A DNA stretch of 64,000 nucleotides from Helicoverpa zea (taxonomy: Eukaryota; Arthropoda; Insecta; Lepidoptera; Noctuidae). Of the stretch, positions 41,237-52,980 are shown piece by piece; the stretch's first letter is position 1, and each line of letters opens with the position of its first letter. Location: positions 9,176,001 to 9,240,000 of the forward strand of contig NC_061474.1 in the NCBI RefSeq assembly GCF_022581195.2, read 5' to 3'. Under the pieces are notes generated by a model. The model ran no database searches. It saw only the letters and a list, made by a program, of their open reading frames with translations, and was not told the DNA's origin. Position numbers and translations under genes: made by a program.

Positions 41237-41868
41237 TTTGTTATGTAAAAGGATGTTGGCTGTAATTTTCTTGCGATTGAATAATAATGGGTGGTTTCAT
41301 TTCTATCCAAAAATCTTTTAACGGTATTTGTATTTCAGCGGTGCTGATACATGTTAAAGTTAGCTTGACAAAGACAATGATAACTTTAATATCGACTTTT
41401 AATAAAAAAATAATTGTAATAAAGTTTTTGATACATTATTTTGCTTTAAATATTTCATAAACATAATATATTAAGATTTCAACTTATTTTTTTAGCACGC
41501 GTTATTTTGGTCACGAAGTTAATTGGCCTTGTCTAGCCTTGAAACCACAAAACGTAGTAAAAATATATTTAGAAACACTAAACTGTAGCAACTACCCCTA
41601 AAATACCCATTGCATATTAAACCATAATATCACAAGCATAAGATAAAAAATTACATGGCAACTATTTCGAGTTATCAATCCAATAAATAGATAGGGTTAT
41701 AATAAAGATAAAATGTTATATTTCTATTATACAATACTATCAATATTGTTGTAAATATTACGTAGACGGTGGCTTTACAGTTTATTATATTATGAGTCAA
41801 TGAATGATTATAGAATATAGATATTTTATTAATGAACCGCTGCCATTTTTTTCTCAAATAAATCACAA
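41237..41868. other. AT-rich spacer, nothing identified
   Basis: No feature identified. Confidence 0.4.
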
Positions 41869-42190
41869 ACTTCTAAAGTATGAGTGTGCGTTCGAGTCCA
41901 GGACATGCAAGTACCAATGCAAGTTGCATTTCTAAGTTTGTATGTACTTTCTAAGTCTTGTCTTGGACACCAATGACCGTGTTTCGGGTGACACGATAAA
42001 CTGCAGGTCCCGGCTGTCATTTGCACATCTTTGGCAGTCATTGCGGGTAGTCAGAACAAGGAAGGGAGTGAGTGTCAGTATGACGAGTGACAGGGGAAAA
42101 TGGAAGTGGAATACATATTGCGCCGACCCCAAATAAAATTCGGAACAGGGCGAGAGGAAGAAGAAGAAGAAGACGGGTAGTCAGAACATG
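41869..42190 (+). mobile_element. HaSE-like SINE head with a different 3' part
   Basis: The diverged head GCGTTCGAGTCCAGGACATG (B box region), TGTATGTACTTTCTAAGTCT, and CAGTCATTGCGGGTAGTCAG follow the SINE. The 3' part then changes to GAAGGGAGTGAGTGTCAGTA, GGGAAAATGGAAGTGGAATA, GCCGACCCCAAATAAAATTC and a GAAGAAGAAG tail. It is a distinct sub-type or a SINE joined to another repeat. Confidence 0.65.
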
Positions 42191-42644
42191 CAAAAGCAAA
42201 TAGTTTACTTTTTATCATGGTGAGGGAAGCTAATCCACTTATATTGACATAATCATAAACTCAGAAGATCTAAAGAAACATTGTCATACAATTCAACGCA
42301 CAATTTCCTTCAATGGGAAATAACAAACACATGACAAAACCAACATAACATATTGTTTGAACCAACCCCAAAAGGTCACTGCCACTATGTCAACCTAACG
42401 ACATTTAATCAGAAGTCTGAAGTATCAGACAAGTGTCTGTCAGACCCAGCTCAGGAGTTGGTCTAACAATATTAAAACTATGCCTTGATGACGGTCGGAA
42501 AGGAACAAGACCGTCCACGTGAGTAGACTTTGTTATTTTGTATGGAAAATCTGAATTACCCTTTAAAGAAAGGTTTTTTCAAGTAGCTATACTTAGGTAT
42601 ACCAAATTTACTGATGATGTTATTAATTCGTACTACAATTTAAA
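42191..42644. other. Spacer, nothing identified
   Basis: No feature identified. Confidence 0.4.
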
Positions 42645-42840
42645 GCTGATGAAGAAATAGTTTATTTGGTTAAAAAAATCGCTTATCTCAGGAACCGCTT
42701 TTTTATCTACAAAATGACCGACAGTACCTACATAGTCTTTCAATGTTACATGGTCCATTGATTGAGGAAGGTTTAAGGCTACTTTCTATCCGGGCAGGTC
42801 AAATAGTTACCAAGAGAAACGGGTAAAAGTTGAAGTACAT
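42645..42840 (+). repeat. Dispersed repeat GAAGAGTTTGTTTG-type, diverged
   Basis: AAGCTGATGAAGAAATAGTT, CGCTTATCTCAGGAACCGC, TGATTGAGGAAGGTTTAAGG and CTACTTTCTATCCGGGCAGG follow the family order. Confidence 0.55.
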
Positions 42841-43149
42841 AACTGGTGAAATCTAGCACATAAAAGTTCTTTAAAAACTTAGAACAATCAGCAGAAACCT
42901 ACTACGGTATTGTTTTCCCTTAATATTCCAAGAACATACCGAGAAAATACTTCATAACGATATATTGCAATTATTATAATAATATTTGGTCCAGACCAAA
43001 CGAAATATTTGGACGTGTAACGCATAACATAATAAGTAGGCCACAGTTATTTAGCCGTAATCCGATTCATTTATTAAACGATTTACTAGTACGTTACTCG
43101 CGGTACGTAATATTTAATAATGGTATTATTTATCGTTCTGACTGGGTAG
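42841..43149. other. Spacer, nothing identified
   Basis: AT-rich sequence with no feature identified. Confidence 0.4.
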
Positions 43150-43330
43150 CGTTAGGGTTCAGATTCCAGCACCCAATCATATAGGTTCAGATTTCAGTCT
43201 AACTGGGCAACTAAGGATTAGTGTTTTACATGGAGCAACTGCCTATCTGACCTCAATACCAGTGTTTCTCAGCCCCGTTATCCAGGAAAACTCGGCACCT
43301 TAGGAAAGATTAGTTACCGGATTTTCCGAT
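43150..43330 (-). mobile_element. Degraded HaSE-like SINE
   Basis: CAGATTTCAGTCTAACTGGG, GTGTTTTACATGGAGCAACT, GCCTATCTGACCTC and CCCCGTTATCCAGGAAAACT keep the order of the SINE 3' half in reverse. Confidence 0.65.
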
Positions 43331-43894
43331 TTCTAACCTGCTGTTGCAATTTATTGAAAGGTGCAACAAAATTGTTTGCAGTTGCTTAACTTTATAATCA
43401 ATTAACCCAAGAAACCTACTCAAAATACCCATCTTTATAACATCCATTTACAAGGAATTTGCACGAAAACAATATCAAATGACGAACTCTCGATAAAACT
43501 GAAGTACGCCATCCAATGTCCTGAGAAATCAGATAAACACCACTTATATTACTTTATCTTGTAACTGTACCACTATCGTAGATTTTGTACAGAGCCACTA
43601 TATTACGTTGTAACCTTAAAATAATAGTAAGTACGTGCAAATATAATAAAGTTAAGAGTCAATTTGTTTAATGTTGCTAATTTCAAGATCTAATTAATGG
43701 TTCGATTTTGGAAAAAAATATTTTACTGTACAGTTATTTACAAGATTATAAAAAAATAAAAACTTAGTAGTGAAAAGTGTTAATTTTTTCCGTATTGCTA
43801 TCGATTGGGAGCGTTGCGACTGGCTACATAGCCATGCTGGATGGCAGTGCTTATCCGTTGTCGAAGTAATAGAAAGGTCAGCCCTTGGGTGATT
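43331..43894. other. AT-rich spacer, nothing identified
   Basis: No feature identified. Confidence 0.4.
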
Positions 43895-44005
43895 TTATTT
43901 TTAGATAGCCCATTTATAGAGGAAGGCAATAAGGCTACTTTCTTTTAGGATGCTCCAAAAAGTTCCTAAGACGTGGGTGAAACCGCTGGCAGAAGCTAAC
44001 AATAT
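43895..44005 (+). repeat. Dispersed repeat GAAGAGTTTGTTTG-type, 3' end
   Basis: GATAGCCCATTTATAGAGGA, AGGCAATAAGGCTACTTTC and GTGGGTGAAACCGCTGGCAG. Confidence 0.7.
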
Positions 44006-44295
44006 GCCTTCTCAGAAACCAGATCATAGCATCAGAATCTCAAAACATTCATGAGATAATAACACAAAAACACATAAATTCAATCTCAAACATAAATCAA
44101 GCTCATTATAATTAGCCTATAAACTTACATTGATAAACACCATGATTCCTCATAAACTACTAAAATGATTATTATTGCAGATACATCTGTGAATGCTTTT
44201 TATTCTTCCAAAAATAATGTGCACTATTATTTTCTCGAAGGTAATGACGAATGCATATTTCAAAGAAATACAAAGTACGCCTTAATCATCATCTA

Positions 44296-44462
44296 CCTAT
44301 CTTTTTCAAGAATATCCTTGGATAGGCTTTCAGACTACCAGTGTTTAACATAGAGCGACTTTTTGACCTTCTCAACCCTGTTTCCGACAACCTGATATGC
44401 CTTTATAAGACTGGTTGTCAGACTTTCTGACTTCTGAGTACCCGTGGCGACTGCCAAGGTTG
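44296..44462 (-). mobile_element. Degraded HaSE-like SINE
   Basis: CTACCAGTGTTTAACATAGA, GACCTTCTCAACCCTGTTTC, AGACTGGTTGTCAGACTTTC and GAGTACCCGTGGCGACTGCC. Confidence 0.7.
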
Positions 44463-44714
44463 GTTTCTAAGTAAAACAACGATTACATGTACATAAAAGA
44501 TAAGGAAAAAATATTGTATTCTTGCTGCCCTTGCTCCCAACTTAAATTGTATACGCAATATGTTTTCTCCTTCCTCTTCGACACTTAGTTTGTCGTACTA
44601 ACATTTATTCTCTTCTTATTCATGTCATCTCTAAATCAATCCACCTATCCTAATCTGCACCTATCTTTCTCTAAATCTCCTCAGATACTTGCATTATAAC
44701 TCTTGTAATATTAT

Positions 44715-44800
44715 AGTTACTATCTGCCTAGCCTTTTCCCAAAAATGTTGGTCAGTTTCCAGTAACTTTGGACGCAGGAACTTACCAGTATTTTAACCTC
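44715..44800 (-). mobile_element. HaSE-like SINE, 3' end fragment
   Basis: ATCTGCCTAGCCTTTTCCCA, ATGTTGGTCAGTTTCCAGTA and ACCAGTATTTTAAC. Confidence 0.6.
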
Positions 44801-46054
44801 TAGTAACCGCCAAATAAAAATTCCTTCAATTCTTCGCAAATCACTCATTTCCCCTTTTACCAAGAAAGCCGTCATCTCACATTCAATATTTCCATTCCTA
44901 GTATCATTTCGAGGTCATTCATTTTATCTAGCAAGTGAAGATATAAGCAGAAGCATATCAATCAGACAATAGCTTAGAGAACTGATTGAAAAACTCTATT
45001 GTTCATGATTAGAATCAACTCACACTTGGCATATATAGTGTCGATAAGTATCAGGAAAAGAAAATGGATGTATTTTTGCGTCCGCTACATAAGTAGCTTA
45101 CCGCGGTTACCTAACGCATACATACGTTCCAAAGTACCTACAACATAACGTATAACAGTCACTAATACTACAAAATCGTCATATTACAGTCCTTTATTAA
45201 TAATCTTCTTAGAGTGAAAACCTCGGAAACGCATTTTTGCTCAAATTAATTTTATTGCGTTTCCAGGAAGATGACGTCACATTCAATATCATCCTCCTAA
45301 AAAATACTTACACTTAAGCAATTTTCACTCTTAGGTGTCTCAGTGCATTTAAAACAGCTTGTCTCTAGAAAAGTCTTATAAGATTTTAATCCTCTCACTT
45401 TAATCCTAGTTAGCCAACACAGTATTCCCAAAGTGCATTCTATTTCATCAATTAATTCAGGCACAGGCTTCACCCAAGACAGGTTCGTTTAAATTTAATA
45501 AAAATATTAAATAAACACATACACACGAAAATAATATTTAATATTCAATTTTATCATTCACTCCGCGTCCTGTCAGTCAATCAGCGTCAAAATGTCTATT
45601 TGTATGCAAAACAGCGACGTGAGCGAATCCGGGAGTCAATATTGTATGTGGGTGGTAACTTGCTACTCCCTAAAGGGCACAATTTATTGCGGAAATTTTT
45701 GTAGGCCTATTGTTTTTATAATTAATGAGCACTGATTAATATTCAAATGAATGCACTTGATGCTAGATGAAGGGCAAGAAAAACTTCTATCAATATTGAT
45801 TGAACTCAGGATACAATAGTTTACTATAAATATTAAAAATTTTACGATAAACACAAAATCATAAAAATATTGGAAGCTTAAAGTTGTGGTAACGATACCT
45901 ACTAAAATTAAATTATAAGTTATAATAATATACTCACAATGTCATCATAAAAAGGCATCAGGATAGTTAGTATGCGCTTGATATGATAATAACATAATGT
46001 CCAATTCACTTCTAGTCCACCGCACACGGGCTGCTCAGGCAATGGACCATTATT
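44801..46054. other. AT-rich stretch, no gene seen
   Basis: No terminal repeats or credible frame. The block 45,580-45,620 (GTCAGTCAATCAGCGTCAAA) is the only locally GC-richer part. Confidence 0.35.
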
Positions 46055-46375
46055 CTCACCTATTTTGACCAATTAACATCTCAACACAAACATCGAAATA
46101 AACACTGCACTCAACTTTAAAACACTCGAAAAACTAAAAACAAAAAAACACTCAAATTACTCTAATTTTAAAAATTATAAAACAACAAAAAGAAATTCTG
46201 CTCGGATTTGTTCGATCGCGGATTTTTATAATTTGTTTTTATTATTATTATTTTGTGATTTAAGGGTGTTTGTTGAAATTATATGTAACTGAAAGTTTCG
46301 TAAAGTGGCCGCGCTGAAACGACGTGGGCTCGCTACGACTGCTGAAACCGAACTGAAGCGAGACCTGAAAATTAT
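46055..46375 (-). promoter_or_regulatory. Candidate host 5' UTR first exon and promoter (minus strand)
   Basis: Read on the minus strand, a GC-richer block (TCAGTTCGGTTTCAGCAGTC, GAGCCCACGTCGTTTCAGCG) contains several TCAGT initiator-like words. It is followed by a T/G-rich run (GTTTTTCGAGTGTTTTAAAG, TTGAGTGCAGTG) typical of insect 5' UTRs and then by a fair splice donor (AAAATAG|GTGAGA near 46,064). There is no open frame, so it would be a non-coding first exon with the rest of the gene far to the left, outside the window. No cDNA evidence can be read from sequence alone, and a degraded repeat cannot be excluded. Confidence 0.3.
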
Positions 46376-47340
46376 CTACCGACGTCCAATGTTTAGAAAT
46401 TCGACTGCTCTTTTTTTCTTCTTTTTATTTTATGATTGATAAAATAAATAAGTCATTTTTGTGTTTATTTGTTGTGATTGATACTGTGAATAAGTTGATT
46501 GATTTTTTTAAAGTGATTGTTTTGTTATGTCGCGAACTGGAGGATTGTTTTGAAATATTATTGTAATTAATCTCGTGTGTCGTTTAGGGAATAGCCGTTT
46601 TTGTTTGACAATTTGCTATTGTTTTGATAGAAAACTGAGCTTTGTTTAATAAATTGGTGATGAATTTTTGCTTGTGATTTTTTGTTAATAATTTTGCTTG
46701 ATTCTTGTTATGATAAAGATGAAAAGTGAAATATTTAGGTATCATATTTATTTATATTTTTTATTTATATTATTTTTGCATTGATATTATTATTTTACAT
46801 CATAATATAGTTTTGCTTTCAGATAATTTCTTGGTCACAAATTCGTACAGTTTTCCTACTACAAAAATAACTGAGATAAAGCTTCTCTAATTAATTCCCA
46901 TCTTTCCTCTATTTTCCATTGCTTACACAAGTGTTCTGAGTACAAAACGTTCAATATCAATTATGACCTTCGCCCACAATACCACTTAATACTTACCTAC
47001 ATTATCCATTGCGGCATATCTACGTAGTTTGCAGTTGTTCTTGTGTACAAATGGAGCAATGAATAGGTACTCAGCTATTGTATGCTGGGCTATTATACTG
47101 TATCGTCATTTCTGTAAGTAGTTCTATGACGGTGTTTGTTATAGTTCCGTGTTCCTGAAGGCGGGTTAAATTGTTGGGTGAATGGTAAACATCTATGGCA
47201 GTCGTTCCTCCGTGTTTGGAAAGCCTAATTGATAGGCCCGACTTCTTCTTTCGTGTCGATGACATGTCTTATAGTGAGACTACACTTTGTCAGCCCAATA
47301 TGCCCAATATGCACGGCGAAAGCACGGCCGGATGCGCTCA
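46376..47340. other. AT-rich stretch, no gene seen
   Basis: The part at 46,430-46,690 is T/G-rich on the plus strand, the mirror image of the block on the other side. A divergent transcription unit is possible but unsupported. Confidence 0.3.
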
Positions 47341-47386
47341 TCTTTCGTCTAGTAGGTAGTCTTACGGGTAGTCAGAAGGCATACAG
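47341..47386 (+). mobile_element. HaSE-like SINE, left part (split by MITE)
   Basis: AGTCTTACGGGTAGTCAGAA matches the SINE body. It resumes at 47,778 with CAGTTTAACCGAGGGTATCG and AATTGCCCGGATGATTG. Confidence 0.6.
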
Positions 47387-47777
47387 GGGCTCGATTCTCC
47401 TACATAAGTTAATAATGTCAAAATCGAATAGAAATCGAATCGCAATAGCAGTTTTAACCATATAGGGCATTCTGTTACTAATAAAAGACCAATCGTATTC
47501 GATTGATATTTGATTGGTGTGCCATTGGTCTGCTATTTTGGTGATTTTGGTCTATACGGTAGTTTGCTGTACAATGATTTTGCAATCGTAAATCATTTGC
47601 AGACAAAATGATTTATTATTGAATGACAGAAAAGGATAAAAACGTTTATTTCAAAGAAAAAATAGCGGAATGCCACATACGCTTCAATCGTAATCGAGTC
47701 GGGATTGGATCTCAGTCGAATCGAGTCGAACGTGAATCGTATGTCGCTTAAGTAAAATTAGGAGAATCGGGCCCCAG
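47387..47777. mobile_element. 391-bp MITE inserted in a SINE
   Basis: Inverted ends GGGGCTCGATTCTCCTA and TAGGAGAATCGGGCCCC (in reverse: GGGGCCCGATTCTCCTAAT). Inside there are many CGAATCG-type words, such as AAATCGAATAGAAATCGAAT on the left and CAGTCGAATCGAGTCG on the right. It is flanked on both sides by one SINE. No coding capacity. Confidence 0.75.
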
Positions 47778-47850
47778 TTTGGCGACCAGTTTAACCGAGG
47801 GTATCGAATTGCCCGGATGATTGTTTTCAGGGTCAGTTTTAACCTTCCAA
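47778..47850 (+). mobile_element. HaSE-like SINE, right part (split by MITE)
   Basis: AGTTTGGCGACCAGTTTAAC, CGAGGGTATCGAATTGCCCG: continuation of 47,341-47,386, diverged. Confidence 0.6.
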
Positions 47851-48274
47851 CAGTTAATGCTGTCAAACCAGACATATTGAGTTATGAGCCTGGATTACAC
47901 ACTAAACCTCTAAAGAGCCGTAAAGTGTGATATTTTGTGTTTTATTTATTGTAATGGTCAATTTAACTGGATTGGACAAAACCTTTAAAATTACATTTTC
48001 TCTATATCTTAGGTACGAATGAATAAAAAAAAGTAAAGTAATTCTGAAAAGCCATAAAAAAAATTCTCATATAATATTTGGACAAGTTTGACTAAAAAAG
48101 CCTTTGTCTAATTTAAAACCCAAGGTTTGGTATTTTTTGCTATGCCAGTCTAGACTATACTAATGACGCTTACAACCAGATGTAGTCAAACAAAAACCAT
48201 GTTTTATTATTGTTATTGTAGCATCCATGCACATTAGGCGACTAAATAGTTCTTACCAACTTAAAAAATGTGTG
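47851..48274. other. Spacer, nothing identified
   Basis: No feature identified. Confidence 0.4.
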
Positions 48275-48372
48275 TAATAGCATAGGAAGCGGTGAAGGGC
48301 GTTTTAGACACTGTCTTTTGTTTTTAAGTTCCAAAAGTGCTGGTTTATCAACCGAATACAAAGATTTTGAAC
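48275..48372 (+). mobile_element. LINE 3' tail fragment
   Basis: ACACTGTCTTTTGTTTTTAA, AAAAGTGCTGGTTTATCAAC with AAAGATTTTGAACTG is related to 24,970-25,063. Confidence 0.55.
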
Positions 48373-49001
48373 TGATAAAGTCTCTGATAGTTCACAGGTC
48401 TCGAGTAGCACTATCTGGCAGAAGCCATAAGCAGCATTAATCTGGCAGACAGCAAGAAATATTGGATAACTAAGTGGTACTTTATCGGTAACTAGTGAAA
48501 ATGTTTTTTTTTTAATCATCCAACTACGGTAAGTTTTTTTTAGACAAAAGTGGTTTTTACAAGCTTTTATTTACCTTCACCGCTGTTTGTCAATGTAATG
48601 ACATCTTACAACTCAGTTTTGAAGTACTTCCAGCAGTCTGATTAGGCAGTTTTTTTAATGCGATTATTTGTTGGCGATCTGTGGCCGACCAACCGCCTAT
48701 TATGCGCTTACACTTATTAACACACCAGCTGCTCGTTATCAAAGCACTCGCGAAGTAAATTAATCATACAACAACAATGCACTCGATAGTTATTTACTTA
48801 CATAATATATTCTGATAATAGTCTAAAACTGTACATACAGTAGTGGGCGCTGTAGGCAAGCGCAAAACCCTAATTTAGGTACTTGTGATGTCACACTTAT
48901 TTCTACTCTCCCTGTAACCTCCATATTTTACTTATTTAAGGAGAGAGAAATACAGGTACGTCTTATGTATTTACTTTTTTATGTACTTCCTTATAGAATT
49001 A
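48373..49001. other. Spacer, nothing identified
   Basis: No feature identified. Confidence 0.4.
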
Positions 49002-49080
49002 GAATTAGAATTTATTTATTTGCTTGAAATATGGTTAGGTACAATTATAGATCTTAAAATACAATTATGTTTCTTCATAT
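49002..49080 (-). mobile_element. Possible LINE 3' tail
   Basis: AGAATTAGAATTAGAATTTA followed by TTTATTTGCTTGAAATATGG looks like a LINE 3' end in reverse with a short (TTCTAA)n tail. Confidence 0.35.
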
Positions 49081-51058
49081 CTCGCCTCATATTCAGCATG
49101 CAAAAATATGAAAGGACATAATTATTAATATTTCCATATGTAGGCTATTTACTTCCTTATGTACTCCCCTTGTGTACCTACTTCTCTCACGTACTTCCCC
49201 ATGTATGAAATCCGTTATAATAATATACTTTCTTATATATTTAAACCTCTACCTTGCCAGGCAAAGTCTCGTCCGTTATTCAGCAGGGTGCACCAGGGCA
49301 GGCGAGGTTGCCAATTGAGGCAGGTCGAGTATTTTCTGCCTCCTTACATACCTACCCAACAGCAATCCTTATAACTATGAGAAATAGTAGGAACCCTAGT
49401 CATAGCATAATCAAAATACCAATATTTTCAGGCTACATTGGCCCATTATTATCACATTTTATTAGAGGCCAAAACAAAAATATGGGACCTTATCATAATT
49501 GAGCGGAATTCCGCCCGAATAACTATGCTTTGACCTTTCAGGCCCAAAAGTCTTCAGGCTAAATGTCTAGAATATTCTGAAGGACAATGAAAGGAAATTA
49601 AGAATTCATAAAGACAGCGGTTTTATTGTTTTTAGGCCCAAAAAATAGGAAAACAATTGAAGACATTTTTGAAGTTCTTCTCTTAATAGTCCTTTCACAC
49701 TAGCGGATTTACTGCATGGTTTTTGCGAGTTACTACGCTAGATTAATTCGTTTCATCGCAATGTTAAAAAACTGATAGTTGTAAATTGTTTTGTTGATCG
49801 TAACCGCACGTATGCACTGTTTCCGAGTAACATAGGGTATATTTTATCCAGGTACGGCAAGAAGTTCCCACAGGACGTGGTTGAAACTGCAGGAAAAAGG
49901 AATAATATTAGTACAGATATCTGGGGGAAAAAACATTCTCTCGATAAGTTTAAACACACTCTTACACAAAAGAATTGCTTCTTAAACATCAATAAACTCC
50001 CATTAGTTTTATGGAAGACACTAAAATATCTAGACTAAGTACCTCGTAACCTAAGGTCGATGACCTCAAACATGTTTTTTCCGTCCAATGGTTTGTATAA
50101 AAATACGGAAGTTTAAGGACGCCGTGAGTGACAGGCATTGTTTGTCCTGAATAGTAAGCAGAGTCGGTAACCTTATTAACCCCAAAATCAGGATGAAACT
50201 GAAATAGAAGGATATAACTAGTTTTACATCGGAAAAAAACAACACCATTTACCTATAGGTACTGTAGCGCGTGGTGCGCTAGGGACCGGGGATCTTCAGG
50301 TTATTCAATTAAAACATTAAAAGGAACTTTAACTTTGGTTTATTTTCTGACTCGGGGGTGAAGTGACATACTTCAATATATAAAAACTATTCTATGGAAC
50401 AAATCGAATACATTTGAAATGATTGCCCGGTCAGTATCAAAAATATCTAACGAATAAAACCTTACAAATGAAAAAGTTTCTAACTACGTTACAGTACCTA
50501 TATACATATACCTACTATTTATATCTTACATGCTTAAATATCGTCTTCCTGGAAAATGATGATGATGGCATTCAAATCAAACTTTTTAGTGGTCTAGTAT
50601 TTTGCCCGGCACAATCAGTGGCGGCAAAAAGGTCTTTCGCTACACAAGGATTATGGCGCATTTGATAGTACATATGATACTGCAATGTTCGTGGTATATA
50701 TCACATCAGTGTAATATTATAAAGTTGCAGCGTTTTTTTTTGAGCCCTAATCGCAGAAAGTACAAGTGATCTGATTTAAAAAATTCGTTCAGTATAAGAA
50801 GGCCCATTTAAGACTCGGTGTCTGCCCACTACTGAGCGCTTCCGAGTATTCGCGTACAAAAATAGGTAATGCGCATATTTATTTACACACACAAGTAAAG
50901 CTTATCCGCTTTTCTGACATAAAACATTTTTAACCAAACGCAGTAAACTCGAAACTCAGTTAGACAATGCAGTGTCAAATAAAATATAACAAACTACCGC
51001 AGCTGTTTTCATAATAAAACATTATGAACTTGCTACCAACATTATAAAAGAAAAATAA
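49081..51058. other. AT-rich stretch with small repeat scraps
   Basis: A scrap of the GAAGAGTTTGTTTG-type repeat lies at 49,828-49,900 (GGGTATATTTTATCCAGGTA, CGGCAAGAAGTTCCCACAGG) and another at 50,735-50,810. At 50,265-50,350 TGTAGCGCGTGGTGCGCTAG is locally palindromic. No gene is seen. Confidence 0.4.
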
Positions 51059-51395
51059 ACCGGCCAAGTGCGAGTCGAACTCGCGCACCAAGGGTTCCGT
51101 TCTATTATCTATAAAACGTTCATAATTACAATATATTCCATATTCTGTGAATATTTCAAGCATCTACCCCTTTGTGCCTTTATGTATGGGAGCCCCCCCA
51201 AAATATTTATTTTGTTCTAGTTTTCAGTATTTGTTGTTATAGCGGCAACAGAAATACATCATCTGTGAAAATTTCAACTCTCTAACTATCACGGTTCATG
51301 AGATGCAGCCTGGTGACAGACAGACGGACGGACAGAGGAGCGAAAACAATAGGGTCCCGTTTTAACCTTTGGGTACAGAACCCTAAAAATGAAAA
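51059..51395 (-). repeat. Dispersed GGTTCCGT-type repeat, variant
   Basis: It starts CCGGCCAAGTGCGAGTCGAA and CTCGCGCACCAAGGGTTCCG. The middle AAATACATCATCTGTGAAAA and TTCATGAGATGCAGCCTGG is followed by a (GACGGACA)-type array at about 51,318-51,338, and it ends GGGTACAGAACCCTAAAAAT. Orientation is opposite to 40,672-41,236. Confidence 0.75.
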
Positions 51396-51674
51396 TGGCG
51401 GTAAAGTGCATCAGCTGTTTCGTTTAATTGAGGAAAAATGTCGAGTGTTATATTGTTATGTTGGCGACACTGCTTTTAAAATGTAATAAAAAGCTATGAT
51501 TTGTTTCTGGTCATTAGATATTAAACTAACTTTTGAACATGAGTTTATCTGTGTTTATTTTCAAGTTTAGGTCCACATATGGGGAAAAAAATTGTCTCAG
51601 ATGTTTTTATTTTACTATTTTTGCTGGATAGTTTTCTTGAAAAACAACTGTACATACTAATTTATTTTATACTT

Positions 51675-51865
51675 CTCTGCCCAGCTTTTTCCCAACTACC
51701 TATTTTGTGGTTAGCTTCCAGTCTAATCTTTTGCTGCTGAGTACCAGTGCTGACATGGAGCGACTGACTGTCTGACTTTCTCAACCCAATTACCCAGGCA
51801 ATCAGATGTCCCTTGGTAAGACTGGTTGCCAGAATTACAGACTACCCGTATCGACTTCCAAAGGT
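51675..51865 (-). mobile_element. HaSE-like SINE, diverged
   Basis: TCTGCCCAGCTTTTTCCCAA, GCTGAGTACCAGTGCTGACA, TCAACCCAATTACCCAGGCA, CAGACTACCCGTATCGACTTCC. Confidence 0.75.
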
Positions 51866-52009
51866 GTTTGAAAGACAACACTGTCTATAAAAAACTTCCG
51901 AAAAACTGAAGCATTATATTTTAAATGCCCTTCACAGTATACACGTGGTCGTGTTGGATCAACTTAATTGTTACGCTGTGTTTTGACTACAGGAATTCTG
52001 CAAAATAAC

Positions 52010-52255
52010 TTAAAAGCTTAGAGTACATAAGAAATCGGAGACGCCATGTGCCTTCATCTGCCAAAAGTCTATGCTTCCCCAGCGGGGTCCACCAGGGCAA
52101 AGCCCTGGCGGGGCTGCGGGATTGTTCGAAAGAGTTACCGCGGCCTTGGTACATAAAAAGCCTAAGAAGTAACATGATGGGTTGTAGTCAGTAACAGTCT
52201 GATACTCCCTCATGCTGCTGCTAATCCACAGCTGAGGTGGTCATTTGATGATTTC
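52010..52255 (+). repeat. Dispersed repeat family 3, best copy
   Basis: AAGTCTATGCTTCCCCAGCG, GGGGCTGCGGGATTGTTCGA, AAGAGTTACCGCGGCCTTGG, GATGGGTTGTAGTCAGTAAC, GTCTGATACTCCCTCATGCT and GAGGTGGTCATTTGATGATT. Partial copies occur at 12,085, 16,566 and 19,425. Confidence 0.7.
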
Positions 52256-52690
52256 CCATAAAAAGTAAAGGCCTACGTTTGTATTTGGCAATGTTGTCGT
52301 GTGCGTGCGTAACGATGTGATCAAAAATGCACGAGTGATCTATCACTATGATTTCCTGCGGTGCTTTGGGAACGTAAATGAGCAGGCAGTTCCAGTTGGT
52401 TTAATGCTCTAAGCTTCAAAGTAATTCTGGTCCTATTGTCGGGTATTCATGATGACAAAATTGCGCAAAGCCAGCTTTGCGGGTGCATTTCCACAGATGA
52501 AATAATTGGGTCGTATCTAAATAGTTGGCTGGTTTGTGTATGTGGTATGTTTTGTTTGTTAATTTGCGTGTAATTAATGTTGTACTGACTGAAATGTAGC
52601 TGGTTAGTTAGTTTTATTTTTCGTTATAAAGCTATAAAACTCGTTATAATGTAGTAGGTAATTTTACGATGATGATATTAAGGTTGATGA
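52256..52690. other. Spacer, nothing identified
   Basis: No feature identified. Confidence 0.4.
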
Positions 52691-52725
52691 TAGGATAGGA
52701 TAGGATGGATAGGATAGGATAGGAT
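52691..52725. repeat. (GGATA)n microsatellite
   Basis: Six or seven GGATA units with one GGAT interruption. Confidence 0.9.
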
Positions 52726-52803
52726 GATATTAACTAAGGTTTGTTCTTTCTTTCAGATGAAGATTGGTACAAATAAGGTAATAAGGAGGTAAGAAGACTC
52801 TTA

Positions 52804-52968
52804 AGGTGTCTACACACCAAAGCCGCAGATGCCGGCGGCACAGCCCGGCGGCCCAACCCGCCGGCCGTATTTTGTACAATCATGCGGCATGATTGAACAA
52901 AATACGGCCGGCGGCTTGGGCCGCCGGGCTGTGCCGCCGGCATCAGCGGCTTTGGTGTGTAGACACCA
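52804..52968. mobile_element. Near-perfect 165-bp palindromic MITE, PIF/Harbinger-like
   Basis: The left half AGGTGTCTACACACCAAAGC ... CCGGCGGCACAGCCCGGCGG ... TATTTTGTACAATCATGC is repeated almost exactly in reverse; I count about four mismatches over some 80 bp. It is flanked by TTA at 52,801-52,803 and 52,969-52,971. The TTA duplication and the ends AGGTGTCTACACAC place it with the element at 17,706-17,900. It has almost no loop and would form one hairpin. Confidence 0.9.
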
Positions 52969-52980
52969 TTACGGTAAAAA

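Noticed and set aside
50265..50350. Solo LTR beginning TGTAGCGCGTGG
   Set aside because: No matching CA end, no duplication and no second copy in the window.
52804..52968. Intrinsic terminator or pre-miRNA hairpin
   Set aside because: The length, TTA duplication and family ends identify it as a MITE. Small-RNA output is possible but cannot be claimed.
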